Below are positions 23,970 through 33,969 of a DNA stretch of 64,000 nt, in pieces. Below the pieces are notes generated by a model. It made no database searches. It was given only the letters and a program-made list of their open reading frames with translations, and was not told where the DNA came from. Origin of the DNA: Eonycteris spelaea (Eukaryota; Chordata; Mammalia; Chiroptera; Pteropodidae); NCBI GenBank assembly GCA_003508835.1, contig PUFA01000170.1, forward strand, positions 62,001 to 126,000. Direction: 5' to 3'. How positions within the stretch are numbered: position 1 is the stretch's first letter; each line of letters opens with the position of its first letter. The position numbers and the translations under genes were made by a program.

Positions 23970-25600
23970 TATTTTACTCCTCTTTCTGAGATGCTTAGTA
24001 ATTTTGATATGCTAGAAACATAATACATTATATAATATTTCAACATATTACATGTATAATATGTTAGTACATTAAAATATACAAACACCAATTAAAAGTC
24101 AGTTTACAATCATTCTGCCAGGAATATTGAACTTATATGTTGCTTTGACTAAATTCCAAATAATTCCAAGCAGCCTACATTTTTCCTAGATATAACAGTG
24201 TACTGATATTCATTGCTTATTTAATATTCCCTCATTAATAAAAGGACAGAAACAGAGTAAAATCAACAGCTCCACAAAGATTCAAGATCAGGACTTTATG
24301 CCAAGAGCTCTATGATATGATGACCAGTTAAGTTAATCAGACACAAACTGAATTTCAAAAGAATTTCCTTTATGTCTCCTCACATTATTTTTTATTTGAT
24401 TTTCAGGAAAGTATAAAAGCTAGCAGTTATTGTCTTAACTGCACCCAATCAAGAATCTCTTTAAATCCATGCAGGAAATGGAGTGTCATATATGCTCCTC
24501 TGCCCACTGATTACATTCAACTCAATAAACTTTAATAAAACATTTACTAATTAGTTTAACTAAATCATTCTAAATAACATCTCTATAATGACTATATTTT
24601 CAAAAATAAAAATAAAAGATAACTCTTAAGGACAGGAACTTTCAGTATCTTTATGGTACGTAGTATTTTAAATGTACTACTTAAATATACTTTTCAAGAA
24701 GATAAAGGTAATTTTATTGAGTATTAATACAAGCTGCAATTTGAAAGTGTTGTCTGTTACAAAAAATATAATCACATTCCGAGTTCTTCTTTTTAATTAT
24801 CTAGGTTGACTCTATATAGCAATAGAGCAATGTTCTAATTAATGTAGACAGTTAAAACTAACCAATGTACACAGTTAAAATCCTAATTTCCATCATTGTT
24901 CTGGTGTGTAGACATAGTTACATTTAGTTCAAATTTTAAATAAATGAAATGTAAAAGATAGATATTAGCTGATCAAGTAAATACAATGGTGAACTGACAT
25001 AGGGACTAAGATCATTGGAAAATTCAAAATGCAAACACATCTTTATGTTTTGCTATTTTTAGTAAAAGATGACAACTTCAGTAGAAGTCATTTTGAAGAA
25101 CAATCTGGAAATAAATAAATAAGCATATTCAACCTTTGATTATTGATTTAGGAAGATGTAAAATAACAATACTACCAGCACAAGCACAAGTTCACCATGC
25201 ATAAAATAAATATTGAGAAAAACACTATTTGCTTGGAATTAAACATGATTTTTTAAGGACGATAAAAATGAAATCTGCTTGAAATCAGATGTCTAAAGTT
25301 ATAAAATGTTACACATAAAATAAAGAGGACAAATAAATTATTTAAACAAAGAAAATATATACTGGGAAAGATCATTGATTTTTCTTTCTTTTTCGAGCCT
25401 TTGGGAGTTTAACTATTAGGCTTTTATGACAGCTCATGGCATCTTTCATGCTCTCTCTCAAAATTGCATATAACAAAATAGATTTATTTCAGACTCAACA
25501 CAATTTCAAGATATATGAGCTCTTGAGTCAAATATAGATCATAATTTTGTAAATGAAGACTCTCTTGTGGGAATCTGAATATCAAGATATTTAAAATTTT
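23970..25600. other. Unassigned AT-rich non-coding DNA
   Basis: No gene or confident repeat was recognised. The sequence around 24450-24540 has an L2-tail flavour ('ctcaataaactttaataaaac') but is too short to call. Confidence 0.4.
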
Positions 25601-25604
25601 TTAA

Positions 25605-25805
25605 AAATAGGTTCAAATCCCCACTGTGCCACTTGCTATCCATGTGACCTAGACCTAGTGTTAGTCACACACCATTCTAAATCTCTATTTGTACATGTAT
25701 AACATATGTAATATATACCAGCTTGCTACCATGATTACACGAGATGGCATCCATAGGTTCTTGGCTTGGAGACTGGCACTGAGTAGTCCTCAATAAAAAG
25801 CTGTG
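25605..25805 (+). repeat. MIR SINE, sense
   Basis: It starts with 'ggttcaaatccccactgtgcca' and 'ctatccatgtgacctagacc', which match the MIR 5' half, and ends near 'ggcactgagtagtcctcaataaaa', which matches the MIR/L2 tail. Confidence 0.85.
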
Positions 25806-26059
25806 GCTGGTTACCACTTGCGGCGATCATTTCCCACAAATCTGACCTTATAATTGATTTTCATTACCTTTTCCTCTTTGGGGGGTTCTACATTTAGTCC
25901 AACTGTACTCCAAAATAGGACATTAGTTGTGAGCATCTTAAAACCAGAAAACTGTTCAAGATAAAACAGCTTAACATTTTCTAACAATCTCAAACATACA
26001 CCGAATCTTTATATTTTCATAGCTGCAAACGCCAGTGGATGTGCCAAGAATTAGTGTCT

Positions 26060-26430
26060 TTCGTTCCATGCTCTATAACTCCTGAGCGATCTTTGGTGCG
26101 GGTGGAGGGCGAAGGTGGGGAAGTGCCACAGTAAAGATCATTGTCTGGGAGCCACAGAAGATCAAACCTGCTTTACTGCAGAGGAGGACAGCCTGACCTA
26201 CTGAGAGAAAACACCAAAGTTACCCATTGTGATCGTCTCATTATAATCGGCATTAACTTTTTGCGCAACTCAAAGTCACCATTTCCATAGAGATAAGTGT
26301 GTCAAAAACACAATCAGCTTCATAAAGCAACATGACTCTTCAGCACTAATTACTAATTTTCCTTGCAAATCTCAAACTGTATATCAAAGAGTGATGAATG
26401 TTGTGGGATAAGTACTAATTAACATGAGTG
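26060..26430. other. Unique non-repeat block, possible regulatory element
   Basis: This stretch shows no repeat signature and keeps several CpGs (for example in GAGCGATC, GTGCGGGT, GGCGAAGG, ATCGGC and TGCGCAAC) in an AT-rich, CpG-depleted background. Its 3' half contains CACTAATTACTAATTTTC, a pair of homeodomain-type TAAT cores. That composition is typical of conserved non-coding elements near neural genes, but conservation cannot be seen from one sequence. Confidence 0.35.
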
Positions 26431-26689
26431 TATTTTTTCCTGAAAATCAGAGTTTATAATTTTTTTTTATCTAGTTAGCATTCCCCTAAATAAAAAAATA
26501 CTCCTGAGTGTTTTGCATGCCCTTTCTTTTCTAAGCTTTTTGTAGGAACTTGAAGATTTATGAAATAGGAAGGGGGAAAAAAATCATGCCCTCTCACCAC
26601 AAAGAGGAAACAGAAAGATCTCTAGTCTTCTTCAAATTGCACAGAAGTGCTGATAAAGCCGTTAAGAAACAGGAAATCACACACTTTGC

Positions 26690-27000
26690 TGGCAGGATCC
26701 TAAATCAATAAAATATGTTTGGAAAGCAATTCAGCAATATGTTTTTAAAACTCTAAACATCCTTATACCCTTGTAGTTCATCCTCTATTATATAATATAA
26801 AATGCTGACAAAACTCTTTTCCCAATTTTCTTGTTGAAATATTATTTATAATAGTGGCAAATTGAAAACAGCCAAAATATTCAATAACAAAGTTAGGTGG
26901 GTTGTGGTATACATACACTAATACATAATATTAGACCAAATACATGAAAATACATTTGTAAAAGATTTTAAAGGTTTTTTAAATAGGAAGTAATACAATA
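26690..27000 (+). repeat. Old L1 3' end fragment, sense
   Basis: Diverged late-L1 text resembling 'aaaccctaaacatccttataccc', 'attatttataatagtggcaaattg' and 'atattcaataacaaagttaggtgggttgtggtatac', in the order found in old L1M 3' ends. Confidence 0.68.
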
Positions 27001-27009
27001 TAACTTAAA

Positions 27010-27310
27010 TGGCAGCTCCATATTTAGGCTCTGAAGCGGGTTCCTAATCCCAATTAACTACTAGTTAATTAGTTAATTAACCATTAGTTAATTCCTAATC
27101 CCAATTAACCTCAGTGATGTTGGGTAGGTGGATTACTTGTCTGTACCTCAGGTTCCTTATCTGTAAAATGAAGAAAATCACGTTATTTACCTCATCTGGT
27201 TGTTATGAGCAATGAGTGCAATATTGCATATAAAGTGATTATAACATGTCTGACACAAAAATCAATCAACGAATGATATTAGCTCTTTTATTATTTGTAT
27301 AAAATTAGAA
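27010..27310 (+). repeat. MIR SINE with internal duplication, sense
   Basis: The MIR core is clear ('cctcaggttccttatctgtaaaatgaag', 'cctcatctggttgttatgagcaatgag'). Its 5' part is interrupted by a local duplication: TTCCTAATCCCAATTAAC occurs at 27041-27058 and again at 27092-27109, with TTAATTA-type copies in between. Confidence 0.82.
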
Positions 27311-27694
27311 TACCTAAATGTGTGTGTGATGTAAAAAGTACTTAGAAATAAGACATATGAATTCCACTTCTACATTAAAAGCAGTGTTCTTTGAATGCCA
27401 AGGTTTTTGTTCTGATTTAATACGACGTTTGCTAGATTTTCTACACTTCTATATTTGTTGCTTTTTTAATGAGAAAAAAGTCAGTTAATTTTAATTATCA
27501 TTTAAAGTTAAATAAAAACAATATCTCTGAAATTTTTTGTGGACAGTGTCTGCTTCTAAATCAGTAGCTCTGTGTCACCAGGAAAATGTCAACTGTATTG
27601 CTCAATCACAAATTAGAACTATAGGTTATATAAGTCATCATTTGTCAGATAGACACAATTTAACATTCTCAGATCTTCTCAATTAGTTTAATCT

Positions 27695-27735
27695 CAATCT
27701 CTCTCTCACTCACTCTTTCTCCCTCTCTCTCTCAA
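27695..27735. repeat. CT-rich simple repeat
   Basis: A short polypyrimidine run of CT and CACT units. Confidence 0.85.
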
Positions 27736-28287
27736 CTATAAACGTACAACGTCTATGCGGCTCATCGTACACTACTCTAGTTGTCATTATTTGAAGTCTA
27801 CGTTTCAAAACTAATCACCATAAAGAAGGAGGAATTCAAATATAAAATGACTTGTTTCAACACATATGTCTATATTATAACATGCCCTTTACTATTCTAT
27901 TGGTCAATGAATTTCTTCTTTCTTGGTCTTTGTCATTTTATTTCTATTTCTAATGTCATTTTGAGAGTCTTAGCCTCAACCATATCTAGTTTCCAGCTTA
28001 ATTGGCCCACAGCAAGACCGTTCACTGCAATTACCCCAGCTAGTGTCAATAAGTAATCATTATAATTTCAGCATCAATGGCAACTTTAATAGGCATGAAC
28101 AAAAAGGTTTATAATAGCACTTAATTCTCAGAATGCTGAGTTGTAAAAAGTGTTTTCACAGAGAAAAAGCAATAACATATCTTATATGTAGTCAGGTTAT
28201 TTTCTTTTCATTTTAATCCTTGCTCATTTTATATGGTATTAACAGGTGTCAACTGATGTAATGATTCTCAATTCTACTCTGAAACAA

Positions 28288-28290
<3 letters not shown>

Positions 28291-28336
<46 letters not shown>
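28291..28336. repeat. (CA)n microsatellite
   Basis: Twenty-three perfect CA units, the longest dinucleotide array in the window. Confidence 0.98.
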
Positions 28337-28337
<1 letters not shown>

Positions 28338-28339
28338 CC

Positions 28340-29350
28340 AAAGCATAATGCTGCTAAGTGGAAGTCGTGAGACCCTAGAAGTGGTACTGATGTTGTTGAA
28401 GCCTGCCCAATATCAGGAGATGCATTCACTTTCAAGGGCCTATAGTCTCTTTAAACTTAACTACAATTCTCGATGCATTAAATAACATTCTACTCACCTG
28501 CTAGAACATCTTTTTAAGTTAAGAACTGTATTTTGATAAATAAGTAACATAAGTTTATTCTTTTGTGTGCTCTGCTCCCCAATGGGGACCTGTTTTGTGG
28601 TTAAATTTAGTCAATTTGATTTTTATTTCTAAGGATCTTTATTTACCTCCCTTTTGTGTACAACTATTACCATTGTTGAAGTAAATCCTTGGCATACTCT
28701 GCAACAGAAAGGACACTGACAGAAAACAGCTATGGAACAAAACCAAGTGAAAAGTCAAGGCAATCTGGAGTTAGACTGGGATTCACTGGTATCTGTTAGT
28801 CCGTGTCTACAAGAGCATAGAGCCTAAAATTGGTGAACAAAGTAGGATTGCAAACAGGAGTTGTATGTTAGTGAAGGAGCTTAGAAGGAGCCAGGAGACA
28901 CCAGGCTGGATGGCAAGCAGACTACAACAGACTGCAGAAACATTAAGAAAATTTTCAAAACTAAAAAGTTAAAAACTAACAAAAATGGTAGCGGTACTAA
29001 ACCAGGAGTGGGAGCAAAAAGGTAGGGTAATCACGTAAGAAAGCTAAGCTGGAAATCTTATGATTAGTGGATAAGAAACCAGGACAGTAAGTATCCATGT
29101 GGGTACTAACGAAGAAAATAATTTGTTTCTTAGTCAAGCTTTTGACCCGATCAATGACATTCTGATGCAATATGTGCTGGAGTAAGAATTATCCCAAAGT
29201 TTAGACAATTGATGGGCTTAAGGCAGGAGTAAAAATTAAACACACTCAAAAAATGATAGGAAGTTTGGTGAGATTATGGTTTATGTGTTTATTATAAAGA
29301 ACATGATTTTCCAAGGCAAGCATTCATGAAATCAAAATCTTGCTGGGACA
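28340..29350. other. Unassigned non-coding DNA
   Basis: No gene was recognised. 28680-29280 is purine-leaning and vaguely LTR- or LINE-like, but I cannot assign a family. Confidence 0.35.
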
Positions 29351-29354
29351 TTTG

Positions 29355-29530
29355 CCATCAGGATGACTATGGGCACGTTACTTCTTTTCACTGGAACTCA
29401 GTTGTTTTGATTTCCAAATGAGGATAAGAATTCCCACCTCAAATATTATTGGAAGACTGGAAATAGTAATGAAAAGTACTTGCACATAAAAAATTCTTCA
29501 TAAATGATAGTTATTTTATTAATACTAAAA
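29355..29530 (+). repeat. MIR SINE, sense
   Basis: Diverged MIR: 'gggcacgttacttctttt', 'ggaactcagttgttttgatttccaaatgaggat', then a tail with 'cttgcacataaaaaattcttcataaatgatagttatt'. Confidence 0.72.
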
Positions 29531-29934
29531 TCAGAGATAATTTTTACCTGAATAATTTAAGCAGAGATATATTGCTTTCAAAAATTACAAAAATTTACTT
29601 TTTCTTTTTTAATTTTAGCCTCTTTATAATGATATAGCATAGGGAACTAATTCCTTTCCTTTTGTTTCAGTTCTGTATATGAATTGCCAATTGTCTTTAT
29701 CTACGTATCTCAAAAAGCTCAAATTTCTCACTGACCTTCAAAAAAAAAAAGCCACTTCTGCCACAAATGAGCTTTGTGTGTCTGAGTTTCTTAGCACTAC
29801 ATTTTATTCCACTGATTAATTTGTTTATTTCTGTGTTAATACCACAATGTCACTATTTCTTCTGTTTTATAGTAAGTCATAAAGTGATAGAGAAAGTCTT
29901 ACCCTGGTACTTAAACTTTTTAAAAATTTTATTT

Positions 29935-30190
29935 ATTAGTTTCAGACTGACAAATACAGAGAACAAACTGGTGATTGCCAGAGGGTAAGGTATTGGGCAG
30001 CTGGGTGAAAAAGGTAAAAAGATGAAGAGGTATAAATTAGTAGTTACAAAACAGTCATGAGGACATAGAGTACAGTATAGGGATTATAGTTAATAGTATT
30101 GTAACAGCTGTCTGTATGTAGAGGCAGATGGGTTTAGAGTAATCAGAGGGATCACTTCATAAATAATATAAACATCTAACAATATATCTG
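29935..30190 (+). mobile_element. L1 3' UTR fragment, sense
   Basis: The string 'acaaatacagagaacaaactggtgattgccagag', followed by a 'gggtgaaaaaggtaaaaagatg' block and 'agtacagtatagggattatagttaat', is the sense-strand counterpart of the L1 3' UTR seen antisense at about 46387 and 57825. It is 5'-truncated and carries no ORF2. Confidence 0.85.
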
Positions 30191-30214
30191 TTTTTTTTTT
30201 TAAATATGTTTTTT

Positions 30215-30405
30215 CGCATGTTCAAATAACCAATGGTTTTCAACCAAGGGTATTTTGATTTTCAAGGGACATCTGAACCCATTTTTGGTTGTCCTTCCTG
30301 GAAGGTTACTATGGCACTTAGGAGGTAAAGGCCAGCAACGCTGCCAAACATCCTACAATGCATTGGGCAGGCCCAGATGACAAAGAATTGTCTGGCCTAT
30401 TACCA
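30215..30405. mobile_element. hAT-Charlie-type MITE fragment
   Basis: It begins near a terminal-inverted-repeat-like 'ccaatggttttcaacc' and continues with 'catttttggttgtccttcctggaagg', 'ggtaaaggccagcaacgctgccaaacatcctacaatgca' and 'acaaagaattgtctggcc', the order found in a common mammalian non-autonomous hAT (MER5-like) element. I am not sure of the exact family, and the 3' terminus is missing. Confidence 0.72.
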
Positions 30406-30419
30406 GTAAAGCTGCTATT

Positions 30420-30880
30420 AATTACTGTATACAAATACACAAAATCTGATAACTACTCAAATGTTTATCAGCAAGCAAATGGAAAAACAAAACTGGTGTA
30501 TCTCTGTAATGGAATACCATTCAGCAATGAAAAGAGATGGACCACTGAGACACGCTGCAACATGTGTAGCTTTCAAATAACTGTGCTGAGTCCAAGAATA
30601 CAGACAGAAAAGAGTACGTACTCTATGATTCCATTTACATATCATTCCAGGGTGTGCACACTGATATATGGTAAAGCTTATCAACTGGTGTATGTGAGCT
30701 TAAGGGAAATGAAAGGCAGCCGGAAGGGATTCAAAGGCACGTGATCAAAAGGGGGAGGTATACGTTCATTATCTTATTTGTGATGATGATGTTACGAGCA
30801 TATATTTATGTTAAAACTTATTAAATTGTACACTTCAAATATGTGTACTTTAAGGCAAGTTATTTTTTCTGAATAGAGTT
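30420..30880 (+). repeat. Old L1 3' end fragment, sense
   Basis: Recognisable by 'ggaataccattcagcaatgaaaag', 'gtacgtactctatgattccatttacat', the 'tgatgatgatgttacgagcatatatttatgttaaaacttatt' block and 'aaattgtacacttcaaatatgtg'. This is a diverged old L1M-type 3' region, distinct from the copy at 29935-30190. The open frame at 30358-30744 runs across it and is not a gene. Confidence 0.82.
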
Positions 30881-30989
30881 ATATTTAAAAGTATTTTAAA
30901 AACACATAATACTATTTTATACTAATCATACTGGCAAAGAAAAAAAAACATAGACAATTCCACAATATCAGAAACTTTTACATGTTACT

Positions 30990-31135
30990 ACTGGGCGACG
31001 GAATGTGAGCTCCAACAAGGGCATGGATTTTTCATTCGTTTGTTTTGTTCACTGATTTATTTCTAGGTCTAAGAATACTGCCTGCACATAATTTATGCTT
31101 AATAAATATTAATTTAACACTTTGACAATGAATGA
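30990..31135 (+). repeat. L2 LINE 3' tail, sense
   Basis: It contains 'gtgagctccaacaagggcatggattt', then 'gttcactgatttatttctaggtctaagaatactgcctgcacataatttatgcttaataaatatt', matching the L2 3' end in order and spacing. Confidence 0.8.
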
Positions 31136-31239
31136 AGCAGATATCAGTGCATTTGACATTATAGTGTGTGGCTGACAGTAGTCATTTCACATGAACCAGT
31201 AAGTTCATGTATCTTGTACTTGCACAAATACACCAGGAA

Positions 31240-31745
31240 ACACGTACAAAAGCATTCATTAGCAGCACTGTAATAACAAAAACTTCAAAAGATACAAATG
31301 TCTATCATAGGCAAATGACAACTTCACAACATATTCATACAATGGAAAATTATCATTCAAATTAAAGGTATTATTACAGAACCACACAGCAGTATGCCAG
31401 AATCTCAAAAAAAAAAAAAAAAAGAATATTTATGAGTGAAGAAGGCAGCAACAATATGTGCAGTATGATGCCAGTTATACAGAATTAAGAAAAATCCCTG
31501 ATACCTTTTTTAACTAGTAAAGTAACAAAACAATTGTGAAAATCCGAAATATAACAAGTCAAAATTCAGAATTGCAATTACCCTTGGGGCAAAGAGGAGT
31601 AAGGCATAACTAATAAAAAACACAGACGTAATGTTCTATGTAAATGTGTGTTTGGCTTGTTATTATTTTGTTGCCTTGTTTATCTGCATTGTATTTATCA
31701 TTTTGCACATATCGAATGTTCCATTAAAATAAAATCATTTTTAAA
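31240..31745 (+). repeat. Old L1 3' end fragment, sense
   Basis: It shows L1-like 'aaacttcaaaagatacaaatgtctatcat', 'catacaatggaaaattatcattcaa', an A-run at about 31407-31423, and 'aatatgtgcagtatgatgccagttatac', ending in a T-rich/AATAAA-like tail. Confidence 0.7.
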
Positions 31746-31749
31746 ATAA

Positions 31750-32430
31750 GTAAATAGGAAAACTTGGAGTTCTGTATATAACAGCCCCTACTTAGAGTGA
31801 GAATGTGAGGGCTGTGTTCTGGGGTGTGGGGGAGGGGAAGGGAGTGTGAAGGGCTAAACTGAGGAGGCTTTAATTGCTCTGCCAACACTCCTGTTAACGT
31901 CTGTCTTTCTCTCAAGATGTTTCTTGGACATTCAAGAGACAATCTTTTCTGTTTGTTTTTATCTGAGGGTCAGTATCAGGCTCCTTAGCTCCCAGACCAG
32001 GGGTATGTGACAGGAACAGGAAAGCAACCCTCTTGTATTCACCCACTGCTGGAGTTCGAAGAGGCAGAAGAGCTCCCTCAGTCAACGCGCATGTTTCCAG
32101 TTCCCTCTCAGAGACTAAGGTTTTCTCTCCTCCGTTTTCCATCATTAACACTCTTTTCCCTAATTCTTACTTGCACAATTTCCTCTGATATCTCTGCTTC
32201 CCTTACTTTAGACTTAAAAGAAAATTTGCAAGCCGTATATTTAAAAGGATCACTATAGGGAGATGCAATAAACACATTATGTTCTGTCCACCATTTTGAA
32301 CGTATTATAATTATTTTCTATTGTAAACATACACACAGAAAAAATAACACATTCAAATAAACATGTTTTGAATAATTAGCTGTTTTGAATTATTTCATTT
32401 TTTTTCTTTACCAGACTAAGTGGAAAATCC
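31750..32430. other. Unassigned non-coding DNA
   Basis: No gene or repeat family was recognised. The opposing open frames at 31912-32151 (minus) and 32007-32258 (plus) have no recognisable domain. Confidence 0.4.
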
Positions 32431-32439
32431 TTGCAATGT

Positions 32440-32760
32440 GGCCCACATCTTTTAGAATACTAGCTCTTGGGTTCCCTCAGAGCCCAGCTGTCATGCTATA
32501 GGAAATACTAGCCACAAAGAGTGAGGAAATAAAGGGGATCTACTCAGCAACTTCACCTGAGCGACCAGCTGAGAGCAGCAACTTCAGCCATGTGAGCGAG
32601 CCATCTGGCTATGCCTCTAGTCTCCACCTGACTGAGACTGAATAAGAAACCTCAGGTGAGAATTATCACAGAACCATGAGGGGTTAATGACATATTTCTG
32701 TTTCAAACTACTACATTTCAGAAAGGTTCGTTATGCAGCAACTGATAAGTCTAACAACTT
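32440..32760 (+). mobile_element. MLT1-like LTR remnant (ERVL-MaLR), sense
   Basis: A diverged MaLR LTR. The 3' half is the clearest part: a 'ccatgtgagcgagccatctgg' block, 'tgagaattatcacagaaccatgag', then 'ttcgttatgcagcaactgataa', which corresponds to the 'ttgttacgcagcaatagataac' end of MLT1-type LTRs. No internal viral sequence was found. Confidence 0.6.
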
Positions 32761-32819
32761 CAAGGGCTTTAAAATCAAGTGAAGAAGACACAAAAGTAGA
32801 TTCTAATAATCAAATGTAG

Positions 32820-33640
32820 TAAACACTACAATGATAAAAACATGCATAAAATCTTATTTTAAAAAATGAAAAAAGAAACGTTGAGGGATGGTACTGGGGG
32901 TCCAGGAAAAAATTTCTAGATGAGGTGACATTTAAAATGAAATTTAAAGGTAGAATAAATATTGTTCAGGGGGAAAAAAACCTATTAATGAAAAAGGAGA
33001 ATGGTGTGAAGGAAATTATAAGCATTAAAATTTTACTGGATTTAAATTATTGACAGCCTACGGTTAGAAATGAGACTGGAGAGGAAGGAAAGAGGCCATA
33101 TCATGCAGGACCGTGGACCAGCCAGTTTAAGGAGTCCATGCTTGATCATGTAGAAGATAGGAAGCATTGAAGGAAGGCCTTTAATCTAAGAAGCAACATG
33201 GTCAAATTAGTCTTTAAATCGACCATATCAGGTCCTGTGTGAAGTATAAATAGAAGGCTGAAAGTAGAAGTAAAAAAAAAAACCAAAAACCAAAAAACAA
33301 AACAAAACAAAAAAAACTGATGATAAGACCAAGGAGGGGAAAACATTGTAATAATTCAGGTGATATAAAATGAGATTCTGATCTAGGTATGTATGGAGAA
33401 GTGAATGGATTTAGAGATATTATAGAGAAAAAATTAACATAATTGTTGATAGACTGAATACAGGGATAGAGATGAGGAACAGATCAAGTGTGACTTACAT
33501 GCTTCTTGCTTTCCAATGGAGAAATAAATTAAACTAATGTGACTGAGAAAAATATACTGGTTTGAAACATTAAGTTTGAGGTGTCTATGAGAAATTAAGT
33601 GACTGACATCTAGCAAACCTTGGGTATATAAATATCATGC
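32820..33640 (-). repeat. L2 LINE fragment, antisense
   Basis: Plus-strand text parallels the reverse of the L2 3' half: 'agatgaggtgacatttaaaatga', 'gagaggaaggaaagaggccatatcatgcagga', 'gaagcattgaaggaaggcc'. An A-rich (CAAAA) stretch lies inside at about 33271-33317. Its 3' limit is uncertain. Confidence 0.72.
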
Positions 33641-33664
33641 ATGAAGTAGGATTAGAATTGGAAA

Positions 33665-33965
33665 TTCACTCATTCATTCATTCATTCATTAAATCACTGT
33701 GGATTAAATGACTACCATGTACCAGGCACTACTCTAGATGATTAAATTAGAGCAGAATAGCAAACAAAGACTCTTCCACATGCAGAGTATATTCTAATAA
33801 AGGAGACAGAACATAAATAACCAACCTAATCAAAAATAATAAATAAACAGAGAATGACTGGGTGTTGTTTTAGATAGGGTAGTCAGGAAAGGCAGGGAAT
33901 CTAGATGTACATGGCAAAGTCACTTTCAAGTGAGAACAGAGAATAAGAAGACAAAAAACTTAAAG
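33665..33965 (-). repeat. L2 LINE 3' end, antisense
   Basis: It starts with a CATT array (33668-33690), the reverse of the L2 tail repeat. Then come 'accatgtaccaggcactactctagatg', 'gcagaatagcaaacaaagactcttcc' and 'gataGGGTAGTCAGGAAAGGC'-type text, in the expected antisense order. Confidence 0.85.
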
Positions 33966-33969
33966 AGTG

